Source: an uncultured Collinsella sp. (GTDB taxonomy: Bacteria > Actinomycetota > Coriobacteriia > Coriobacteriales > Coriobacteriaceae). From it: a DNA stretch of 7,246 nt. The DNA lies in NCBI GenBank assembly GCA_900549245.1, contig URNQ01000089.1, forward strand, positions 1 to 7,246. The letters run 5' to 3'. The notes under the pieces were generated by a model. That model was not told the origin of the DNA. It worked only from the letters and a program-made list of their open reading frames with translations, and did not search any database. Positions 1 to 5,733 of the stretch are shown piece by piece. The translations under genes were made by a program, and so were the position numbers. Position 1 is the first letter of the stretch. Each line of letters opens with the position of its first letter.

Positions 1-732
1 CGCCACACCGCCGGCCCGGTGGGGGTGACCGACGAGCAGCGGGCGGCGATTCTGCATGCGGCGAGCCGTGCGCCGTCGGCAGGCGCCATGATGATGTATT
101 CCATCGTGAGCATCCGCGAGCAGGCCACGCTCGATCGTCTGGCCGACCTGTGCGACCACCAGCCCATGATCGCCAAGGCGCCCTGGGCACTAATATTTGT
201 GGTCGATTATGCCAAGTGGATCGATCTGTTTGAGCACGTGGGCTGCTTTGAGCCCGAGTTTGTCGAGCGTACGGGCAAGGCGCCCCGCCGCGCGCCGGGT
301 TTGGGCGACTTTGCCATCGCGGCCCAGGACGCCGTGATCGCCGCGCAAAACGCCGTGGTTGCCGCCGAGGCTCTGGGCTTGGGGAGCTGCTATATCGGTG
401 ATATCGTCGAGAATGCCGAGGAAGTGGCCGAGCTGCTGGATCTGCCTCCGTATACCATGCCGCTGTCGATGCTCATCATCGGCACGCCTCGCAAAGAGCG
501 CCCGGCAATCGCGCACCCCGTGGTGAACCTGGTGCACGAGGAACGCTACCGCCGTGCGGACGACGCGACTATGGACGCGCAGGTGGCCGAGATGGACGCG
601 ATGTTCCGTCCGCATGCCCGCGAGGTGGGGGAGCGCGTCGTGGACATCTATACCCGCAAGCACACGAGTCCCTTTATGGCCGAGATGAGCCGCTCCATGG
701 AGTGGTGGTTCAAAAACTGGCTCGGAAAATGA
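1..732 (+). CDS. Nitroreductase-family protein (FMN-dependent oxidoreductase), N-terminus missing
   Basis: This is a soluble flavoprotein of the nitroreductase superfamily, expected to use FMN and NAD(P)H to reduce nitro, quinone or flavin substrates; the true substrate cannot be read from sequence. The frame is open from base 1, and the first visible residues (RHTAGPVGVTDEQ) look like the end of the usual N-terminal RRSxRxF...PV.DEQ motif. The GTG at 19 is therefore probably internal, and only some 10-20 residues are lost to the window edge. Numbering from base 1, residues 23-36 (RAPSAGAMMMYSIV) match the FMN-binding R.PSAGN segment, with Ala in place of the common Asn. Residues about 114-134 (AQNAVVAAEALGLGSCYIGD) are the second family signature, and PLSMLIIGTP is the conserved core strand. 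The tail, RKHTSPFMAEMSRSMEWWFKNW, resembles the C-terminal helix of FRP/NfsA-like members. Family is secure; subfamily and substrate are not. Confidence 0.88.
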   Translation, partial: RHTAGPVGVTDEQRAAILHAASRAPSAGAMMMYSIVSIREQATLDRLADLCDHQPMIAKAPWALIFVVDYAKWIDLFEHVGCFEPEFVERTGKAPRRAPGLGDFAIAAQDAVIAAQNAVVAAEALGLGSCYIGDIVENAEEVAELLDLPPYTMPLSMLIIGTPRKERPAIAHPVVNLVHEERYRRADDATMDAQVAEMDAMFRPHAREVGERVVDIYTRKHTSPFMAEMSRSMEWWFKNWLGK

Positions 733-733
733 C

Positions 734-768
734 GAATGTGACAAAGGGACAGCCCCTTTGTCACATTC
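734..768 (+). terminator. Perfect 15-bp hairpin just after the nitroreductase stop
   Basis: The arms GAATGTGACAAAGGG (734-748) and CCCTTTGTCACATTC (754-768) are perfectly complementary around a 5-base loop, ACAGC. The hairpin starts two bases after the TGA at 730-732, the position of a transcription terminator. No T-run follows on either strand, so it is not a canonical Rho-independent terminator. It may protect the mRNA 3' end, or be a dispersed palindromic repeat. Its core resembles the hairpin at 3229-3267. Confidence 0.6.
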
Positions 769-796
769 CATATCGCTGCGGTGGCCTAAAGGCCGT

Positions 797-808
797 ATAA
801 ATGTTTAT
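797..808. promoter_or_regulatory. AT-rich palindrome upstream of kup, candidate operator
   Basis: ATAAATGTTTAT has 5-base inverted arms (ATAAA/TTTAT) around TG and stands out as an AT island in GC-rich DNA. It lies about 41 bases upstream of the TATAAT box, a usual place for an activator site. On the minus strand the site and its flank include TTTATAC, which resembles the T-rich element bound by KdpE upstream of E. coli kdpFABC, as I recall it. A link to the KdpE-like protein encoded downstream is inference only. A 4-base stem, GGCC/GGCC (783-794), sits just before it. Confidence 0.3.
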
Positions 809-849
809 CTAGCTGGGAAAACAGTGCATTAAAACATGGGCCGATTGCC

Positions 850-855
850 TATAAT
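850..855 (+). promoter_or_regulatory. Probable -10 box of the kup promoter (TATAAT)
   Basis: A perfect TATAAT lies 35 bases before the kup ATG, implying a start of transcription near 862 and a leader of about 29 bases. No good -35 hexamer is visible at 16-19 bases spacing (the sequence there is GCATTAA). The TG at 846-847 is one base too far upstream for a standard extended -10. The weak -35 would fit an activator-dependent promoter, with the palindrome at 797-808 as a possible site. Confidence 0.5.
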
Positions 856-874
856 CCCTTCGAACATTAAAGTT

Positions 875-880
875 GGGAGG
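875..880 (+). promoter_or_regulatory. Ribosome binding site of kup (GGGAGG)
   Basis: GGGAGG lies 10 bases before the ATG at 891. An in-frame TTG at 873 overlaps this site and so cannot use it, which settles the start at 891. The 11-base string GGGAGGAAACC recurs before the small membrane protein gene at 2977. Confidence 0.8.
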
Positions 881-890
881 AAACCGGCTT

Positions 891-2918
891 ATGGAACAAA
901 AGGCCAAGGAGGCAGCCTCGCACGCTGCGATTCCTGTGAGCATCTCGGCGATGCTCGTCACGCTGGGCGTGGTGTATGGCGATATCGGCACCAGCCCTAT
1001 GTATGTAACCAAGGCGCTCGTTGCCGGCAACGGCGGCATCGGAAGCGTTACGGAGGAGTTCGTGCTCGGCGCGCTCTCCCTTGTCGTGTGGACGGTCACG
1101 CTGCTGACCACCATCAAGTACGTGCTGATCTCGCTGCGTGCCGATAACCACGGCGAGGGCGGCATCTTTGCCCTGTACAGCCTGGTCAAGCGCTGCGGCA
1201 AATGGCTCATCATCCCTGCCATGCTGGGTGGCGCGGCGCTCCTCGCCGACGGCATCCTGACGCCGGCCGTTACCGTTACCACGGCCATCGAGGGCCTGCG
1301 CACCATCCCGGCGGTCCATGCCGTGCTGGGCGATGATCAGGGCCGCGTCGTCGCCATTACGCTCGCCATCATCATCGCGCTCTTCTTGGTACAGCGCATC
1401 GGTACGGCCAAAATCGGTCACGCCTTTGGCCCCATCATGACGCTGTGGTTCCTGTTCCTGGGCGGCACGGGTCTGTTCTTTGTCTTCCAGCACCCCGCCG
1501 TGCTGCTGTGCCTCAACCCGGTGCGCGGCATCGCCTTTTTGCTGAGCCCCAACAACCACGCGGGCATCATGATCCTGGGCAGCTGCTTCCTCGCCACCAC
1601 CGGTGCCGAGGCGCTCTACTCCGACATGGGCCACGTCGGCCGCGGCAACATCTACGCTACCTGGCCGTTCGTTAAGTGCTGTCTGCTGCTGTCCTATATG
1701 GGCCAGGGCGCTTGGCTTATGAACAACGCTGCCAACCCCGAGCTCATGGGCATTGCCGATCTCAACCCGTTCTACCAGATGCTCGCCCCGGGCCTGCGCC
1801 CGTTTGCCGTAGGCCTTTCCACCGTCGCGGCCATCATTGCCTCGCAGGCGCTCATCACCGGCGCATTCTCGCTGGTGTCCGAGGCCAGCCGTCTGGACCT
1901 CATGCCGCACATGCAGGTCTTCTACCCTGCCGAGACCAAGGGCCAGCTCTACATCCCCATGGTCAACAACGTCATGCTTGTCGGCTGCGTCATCGTGGTG
2001 CTGCTGTTCCAGAACTCGGCGCATATGGAAGCCGCCTACGGCCTTGCCATTACGCTGACTATGATGTGCACCACGCTGCTGCTCTTCTTCTACCTGCACG
2101 AGGAGCGCAAGCTCAAGGTTGCTCCGTGGATCTTCGCGGCTTTCTTCCTTTTGCTCGAAGGCTTCTTCTTCGTGAGCTCACTCACCAAGTTCTTCCACGG
2201 CGGTTACTTCACCATCCTCATGGCCGCGCTCATCATGGGCATCATGGTGTGCTGGTACAACGGTACGGCTGTTGAGCAGCGCCAGTTTACGCTGCTGCCG
2301 CTGCGCAGCTACCTGCCGCAGCTCAAGCGCCTGCGCGATGATGATCGCTACGAGCGCCTGAGCGACAACATCGTGTACCTGACCAAGGACACCCATACCG
2401 ATTACATCGACCGTGATATCGTCTACTCGATCTTGGACAAGCATCCCAAGCGCGCTCGCGCCTGGTGGTTCGTGAATGTCGAGACCATGGACGAACCGCA
2501 TACCTTTGCCTATTCGGTCGAGACGTTCGGCACCGACTACGTGTTCCGCGTGCATCTGTACCTGGGCTACAAGATTAACCAGCGCGTCAATGCCTACCTG
2601 CGTCAGGTCGTTCAGGACCTGGCTGCCACCGGCGAGCTGCCGGCGCAGACGCATGACTACTCGGTCTACAAGGATCCGGGCAACATCGGTACGTTCAAGT
2701 TCGTCCTGATCCGTAAGCTTCTGGCGCCCGAAAGCGATGTGGAGCCGAGCGAGCGTACGGCCATCACGCTCAAGTACATCATTCGTCGCGCCGCCGGCAC
2801 GCCTGCACGCTGGTACGGCCTGGAGAACTCCAACGTGAGCTTTGAGTACGTGCCGCTGTTCACCAAGTTCAAGGCCGTGAACAAGATGCAACGCCTGGCC
2901 CCCAACGAGCGTCCGTAG
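891..2918 (+). CDS. kup: Kup (KUP/HAK/KT family) potassium uptake protein
   Basis: This is an inner-membrane K+ transporter; E. coli Kup works as a K+/H+ symporter. The product is 675 residues, close to other bacterial Kup proteins (E. coli about 622). Family signatures appear in order: GVVYGDIGTSP (26-36) in the first membrane helix; RADNHGEGG (83-91); LLADGILTPAVTVTTAIEGL (117-136); TGAEALYSDMGH (237-248); and SQALITGAFSLVSEA (318-332). About twelve hydrophobic segments span residues 18-455. A soluble C-terminal domain of about 215 residues follows, beginning near the PLRSYLPQLKRL stretch and ending at the stop. The ATG at 891 was chosen because of the GGGAGG site. It is probably transcribed from the TATAAT at 850, possibly together with the small membrane protein gene 69 bases downstream. 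In some Gram-positive bacteria Kup is controlled by c-di-AMP; nothing in the leader or protein shows that here. Identity is very secure. Confidence 0.96.
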   Translation: MEQKAKEAASHAAIPVSISAMLVTLGVVYGDIGTSPMYVTKALVAGNGGIGSVTEEFVLGALSLVVWTVTLLTTIKYVLISLRADNHGEGGIFALYSLVKRCGKWLIIPAMLGGAALLADGILTPAVTVTTAIEGLRTIPAVHAVLGDDQGRVVAITLAIIIALFLVQRIGTAKIGHAFGPIMTLWFLFLGGTGLFFVFQHPAVLLCLNPVRGIAFLLSPNNHAGIMILGSCFLATTGAEALYSDMGHVGRGNIYATWPFVKCCLLLSYMGQGAWLMNNAANPELMGIADLNPFYQMLAPGLRPFAVGLSTVAAIIASQALITGAFSLVSEASRLDLMPHMQVFYPAETKGQLYIPMVNNVMLVGCVIVVLLFQNSAHMEAAYGLAITLTMMCTTLLLFFYLHEERKLKVAPWIFAAFFLLLEGFFFVSSLTKFFHGGYFTILMAALIMGIMVCWYNGTAVEQRQFTLLPLRSYLPQLKRLRDDDRYERLSDNIVYLTKDTHTDYIDRDIVYSILDKHPKRARAWWFVNVETMDEPHTFAYSVETFGTDYVFRVHLYLGYKINQRVNAYLRQVVQDLAATGELPAQTHDYSVYKDPGNIGTFKFVLIRKLLAPESDVEPSERTAITLKYIIRRAAGTPARWYGLENSNVSFEYVPLFTKFKAVNKMQRLAPNERP

Positions 2919-2932
2919 GCGACGCTCGAGGT

Positions 2933-2959
2933 TTGTCTGAGAACGGGCGGGCTTGTAAT
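2933..2959 (+). promoter_or_regulatory. Weak candidate promoter between kup and the small gene
   Basis: TTGTCT (2933-2938, 4 of 6 to the -35 consensus) and TGTAAT (2954-2959, 5 of 6 to the -10 consensus) are 15 bases apart, slightly short. If active it would start transcription near 2966, about 20 bases before the small gene, and would allow that gene to be expressed independently of kup. Chance occurrence is quite possible. Confidence 0.22.
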
Positions 2960-2976
2960 GACGGGGATTGAGTCCT

Positions 2977-2982
2977 GGGAGG
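2977..2982 (+). promoter_or_regulatory. Ribosome binding site of the small membrane protein gene (GGGAGG)
   Basis: GGGAGG is followed by AAACC and then the ATG at 2988, a short but workable spacing of 5 bases. It favours 2988 over the upstream in-frame ATG at 2958, which has no comparable site. Confidence 0.65.
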
Positions 2983-2987
2983 AAACC

Positions 2988-3182
2988 ATGGATGCAAAGG
3001 TGCTTGACGGTCGCGATCTTGCGACCGAACTGGTGCGTGAGGCGCGCGTCGACGCCGCCGAAGATCGGTTCTTTACGAATCGGGCCAACATGGACATGGC
3101 CGATCGCGTGATTTCGGTCGTGGCGCTGGTGTTTGTCGCGGCGTGCGTGTGCGCACTGCTCGCGCACGCGCTGTTTGTCTAA
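2988..3182 (+). CDS. Small single-span membrane protein, unknown function
   Basis: I do not recognise this family. The 64-residue product has a charged N-terminal part (about 1-40, for example ATELVREARVDAAEDRFF) and one hydrophobic helix at 41-63 (VISVVALVFVAACVCALLAHALF) reaching almost to the C-terminus. This looks like a tail-anchored protein with a cytoplasmic N-terminus. No signal peptide or catalytic motif is visible. The ATG at 2988 is preferred over 2958 because of its GGGAGG site. The gene lies 69 bases after kup on the same strand and before a terminator, so it is probably the last gene of a kup transcript. A role as an accessory or regulatory peptide of Kup is a guess from position only. 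It has the same codon style as its neighbours, and its helix and binding site argue against a chance frame. Confidence 0.72.
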   Translation: MDAKVLDGRDLATELVREARVDAAEDRFFTNRANMDMADRVISVVALVFVAACVCALLAHALFV

Positions 3183-3213
3183 CGACCGCAGGCTGCAAAG
3201 GCTATACACTTGG

Positions 3214-3240
3214 AACCACCACAAGGGGAAACCACCACAA
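3214..3240 (+). repeat. Tandem copy of the terminator left arm (AACCACCACAA twice)
   Basis: AACCACCACAA occurs at 3214-3224 and again at 3230-3240, 16 bases apart. The longer first copy, AACCACCACAAGGGG (3214-3228), can also pair with the right arm at 3251-3266, with one A missing from the stem. Two left arms therefore compete for one right arm. This could be a local duplication inside a repeat element or part of an attenuator. Confidence 0.7.
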
Positions 3241-3275
3241 AGGTGCCTGTCCCCTTTGTGGTGGTTTTTGCTTTT
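3229..3275 (+). terminator. Rho-independent terminator after the kup/small protein unit
   Basis: AAACCACCACAAAGG (3229-3243) pairs perfectly over 15 bases with CCTTTGTGGTGGTTT (3253-3267) around a 9-base loop. A T-rich tail follows (TTTTT, then GC, then TTTT, through 3275). This is a convincing intrinsic terminator in the plus direction. It sits 46 bases after the small gene's stop and only 20 bases before the kinase start codon. Confidence 0.85.
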
Positions 3276-3295
3276 GAGAGAGGGGCGGGGCGCTG

Positions 3296-4921
3296 ATGGA
3301 CGTCCATGCGGACGGCGATATTGCCGAGAACTTTTGGTGGCGGCGCACGACGCTGACGCGTCGCAGCCCTCTGTATGACGCCTGCGTATCGGCGGGGCTG
3401 CTGGTCGCGGCGACGATTGTGGGCGCGCTGCTCGACCATCCGGGTCTCGCGCCGAGCATCATGATCGTCTATGTGTTCGCCGTGCAGCTGTGCGCGTTCT
3501 TTACCTGGAGCCGCCTGTATTGCTTGCTGAGTTCGGCTGCCGCCGTGGCGCTCTACAACTTCCTGTTTGTCGACCCGCGCTACTCGCTGTCGTTTATCGA
3601 CCGCGTCTATCCTGGCATGTTCTTCATCATGTTTTCGGTCTCGCTCGTGTCGAGCTCGATTTCGCTTGCCCTGCGTCGTGCCTTGGCGCAGGCCGCCGCC
3701 AGCGACCGGCGCACGCAGATGGTGCTCGAGACCAACCGCATGCTGCAGCGCTGCGCCGATCAGCAGCAGATTGTCCATGCTATGGCAACGCAGCTGGCAC
3801 GTCTTTCGGGCTGTCCAGTCGTGTGGTACAGCGCCGACGCCGAGGGCGATGACCTGCTGCCGCGTGCGACATACACGGCCGTGGGCGATGTCGCGCCGGT
3901 GCATGAACTGGCGCCGCAGATGCCGCCGCGGCTCTCGGCGTCCGCCTATGTGGGAACGCCGCTCGATGCCACCTACGGCGGCTCGGCGTTCTACGGCATC
4001 TACCTGACCGTGCGCTCGGGCGACACCATGGTGCGCGCGGGCGATCCCGCCTCGGTGGTGGGCGTGTTGGCTATCGTTGCCGAGCCCGACGTGCTGACGC
4101 ACGAGGAGCGGACACTTTCCGATGCCATCGTGAGCGAAGGCGAGCTGGCACTCGATCGCGCCCGCGCCATGGAGGCCCGCGAGGAGGCGGCGGTGCTTGC
4201 CAAAAATGAGCAGCTGCGCGCCAATCTGCTGCGCTCCATCTCGCACGATCTGCGCACGCCGCTTACCAGTATTTCGGGCAATGCCGACGTGCTGCTCGAT
4301 CAGGGCTCGACCGGCACCGCGGTGCTCGATGCCCAGACGCGCCGCGGCCTGCTGCTATCCATTCGCTCGGATGCGCTGTGGCTCAACGCCACCGTCGAGA
4401 ACCTGCTCGCCATCACCAAGCTCGAGGGCGGCGGCATGCATCTGTCGACCACGTTCGAGCTTATGGACGATATCGTCGAGGAGGCGCTGCGCCATGTAAA
4501 TCCGGCCGTGTGCGAGCACGACCTTAAGGTGGCGGCGTGCGATGAGCCGGCGCTCGTCAACGTCGACGCGCGCCTGATGGTGCAGCTGGTGGTAAACCTG
4601 GTGAACAACGCCATCACCTATACGCCCGAGGGCTCGCATATCGTGATCTCGATTGACGTCGACGGCGGACGCGTGGCGTGCTCGGTTGCCGATGACGGGC
4701 CGGGCATCGCACCCGAGGACCGCGAGCGAATCTTTGAGTCGTTCTACACCGCCAACCACGGTCTTGCCGACAGCCATCGCAGCGTGGGCCTGGGTCTTTC
4801 GCTCTGCCGCTCCATTGCGTTGGCGCATGGCGGTAGCATAGAGGTTGCCGCGGCGGACCCGCACGGCTCGGTCTTTACGATTGAGCTTCCCGCCGCCGAT
4901 GTTTCGTTTGATAAGGAGTAG
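3296..4921 (+). CDS. kdpD: Short KdpD-like sensor histidine kinase (DUF4118, HisKA, HATPase)
   Basis: This is a membrane sensor kinase of 541 residues matching the C-terminal half of KdpD, the K+/turgor sensor. Four membrane helices of the DUF4118 type lie at about 28-46, 51-71, 74-92 and 105-126, with the KdpD-like NFLFVDPRYSLSF (88-100). A GAF-like region spans about 145-285. Next come the H box SISHDLRTPLTSISGNADVL with phosphoacceptor His317, the N box (QLVVNLVNNA, 430-439), the G1 box DDGPGI (466-471), the F box (IFESFYT) and the G2 box GLGLSLC (498-504). The N-terminal KdpD (Walker A) and Usp domains of full-length KdpD (E. coli about 894 residues) are absent. The DNA upstream encodes kup on the same strand, so this is a short form and not a frameshift. 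The ATG at 3296 has AGGGG 10 bases upstream. The gene is followed directly by the kdpE-like gene. The kinase call is near certain; K+ sensing is inferred from homology. Confidence 0.9.
   Translation: MDVHADGDIAENFWWRRTTLTRRSPLYDACVSAGLLVAATIVGALLDHPGLAPSIMIVYVFAVQLCAFFTWSRLYCLLSSAAAVALYNFLFVDPRYSLSFIDRVYPGMFFIMFSVSLVSSSISLALRRALAQAAASDRRTQMVLETNRMLQRCADQQQIVHAMATQLARLSGCPVVWYSADAEGDDLLPRATYTAVGDVAPVHELAPQMPPRLSASAYVGTPLDATYGGSAFYGIYLTVRSGDTMVRAGDPASVVGVLAIVAEPDVLTHEERTLSDAIVSEGELALDRARAMEAREEAAVLAKNEQLRANLLRSISHDLRTPLTSISGNADVLLDQGSTGTAVLDAQTRRGLLLSIRSDALWLNATVENLLAITKLEGGGMHLSTTFELMDDIVEEALRHVNPAVCEHDLKVAACDEPALVNVDARLMVQLVVNLVNNAITYTPEGSHIVISIDVDGGRVACSVADDGPGIAPEDRERIFESFYTANHGLADSHRSVGLGLSLCRSIALAHGGSIEVAAADPHGSVFTIELPAADVSFDKE
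4913..4918 (+). promoter_or_regulatory. Ribosome binding site of the kdpE-like gene (AAGGAG)
   Basis: AAGGAG ends at the last sense codon of the kinase gene and lies 7 bases before the GTG at 4926. It fixes that GTG as the start in preference to upstream ATGs that lie inside the kinase gene, and indicates coupled translation of the two genes. Confidence 0.85.
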
Positions 4922-4925
4922 CGCC

Positions 4926-5639
4926 GTGCCGAACTCTGCCGTGAAACCGCTCATCTTGGTCGTTGAGGACGATCCCGCCGTCCGCAACCTTATCGTCGCC
5001 GCGCTCGAGGCGCACGGCTTGCGCCATATGGCCGTGGAGACCGCACATGCTGCCATCGCCGCCGCCTCGTCGCAGGCGCCGAGCATTGTGCTGCTCGATC
5101 TGGGCCTGCCCGATATGGACGGCGTCAAGGTGGTGGAGTCGGTGCGCACGTGGTCGGGCATGCCGATCATCGTGGTCTCGGCGCGCAGCGAGGACGCGGA
5201 CAAGATCCGCGCGCTCGATGCTGGTGCCGACGACTACCTGACCAAGCCGTTTTCGGTCGAGGAACTGCTCGCGCGCATTCGCACGACGCTCAGGCGCCTT
5301 TCGTATGCGCAAACGGGCGGCGTTGCCTCCGAGGGCTCGTTCGATACCGGTGAGCTGCATATCGATTTTGATGCCGGCATTGCCATGATGGATGGCGAGG
5401 AACTGCACCTGACGCCGATCGAGTACAAGCTCCTGTGTCTGCTGGCGCACAACGCCGACAAGGTGTTGACGCACCAGTTTATCCTGCACGAGATTTGGGG
5501 CACGGCGACCAAGAGCGACCTGGCGAGCCTGCGCGTCTTTATGGGCACGCTGCGCAAGAAAATCGAGTCCGACCCCGCGCATCCGCGCTATATCCAGACG
5601 CATGTGGGCATCGGCTACCGATTGGTCATCCAAGGCTAG
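4926..5639 (+). CDS. kdpE: KdpE-like response regulator (OmpR/PhoB family)
   Basis: This is a DNA-binding response regulator of 237 residues (E. coli KdpE about 225). The receiver domain (about 9-122) has the acidic pair in VVEDDP (Glu14, Asp15, Asp16), phosphoacceptor Asp58 in LLDLGLPDMDG, Ser85 in VVSAR and Lys107 in YLTKPF. The winged-helix domain (about 138-236) includes LTPIEYKLLCLL, LRVFMGTLRKKIE, and DPAHPRYIQTHVGIGYRL, which match KdpE more closely than other OmpR members. GTG at 4926 is the start, with AAGGAG upstream; longer frames reaching back into the kinase gene would add an unnatural basic N-terminus. The gene follows the kinase by 4 bases, so the two are cotranscribed and surely form a cognate pair. 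The usual target, kdpFABC, is not in the window; kup upstream is a candidate target. Confidence 0.93.
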   Translation: MPNSAVKPLILVVEDDPAVRNLIVAALEAHGLRHMAVETAHAAIAAASSQAPSIVLLDLGLPDMDGVKVVESVRTWSGMPIIVVSARSEDADKIRALDAGADDYLTKPFSVEELLARIRTTLRRLSYAQTGGVASEGSFDTGELHIDFDAGIAMMDGEELHLTPIEYKLLCLLAHNADKVLTHQFILHEIWGTATKSDLASLRVFMGTLRKKIESDPAHPRYIQTHVGIGYRLVIQG

Positions 5640-5663
5640 ATCGCCAACCACCATCCCAATATG

Positions 5664-5730
5664 AGTTGCGGTGAAATACGGTCTAAATTTGCCTAATTCC
5701 AGGCAAAACAGTCCGTATTCCACCGCAACT
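5664..5730. repeat. Long imperfect palindrome between convergent genes
   Basis: AGTTGCGGTGAAATACGG (5664-5681) pairs with CCGTATTCCACCGCAACT (5713-5730) at 17 of 18 positions. An inner stem, TTTGCCT (5688-5694) with AGGCAAA (5701-5707), closes a 6-base loop, AATTCC. The element fills most of the 94-base gap between the kdpE-like stop and the rlmKL stop, so it probably acts as a two-way transcription barrier. On the plus strand TTTGTTATTT follows, a modest T-rich tail; on the minus strand there is none. The form, two nested stems with AT-rich interior, also fits a dispersed palindromic repeat. Confidence 0.75.
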
Positions 5731-5733
5731 TTG

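Noticed and set aside
873..890. TTG at 873 as the kup start
   Set aside because: The TTG overlaps the GGGAGG site that serves the ATG at 891, and it would add only MGGNRL with no family support.
733..890. A c-di-AMP (ydaO) riboswitch in front of kup
   Set aside because: Such riboswitches precede K+ transporters in some Gram-positives, but the predicted leader from the TATAAT box is only about 29 bases and I find none of the ydaO conserved blocks in the 158-base gap.
867..2099. Minus-strand open frame of 410 codons across kup
   Set aside because: The translation is rich in His, Gln, Arg and Asp with no hydrophobic core, typical of the reverse complement of a membrane protein gene; kup on the plus strand is unmistakable.
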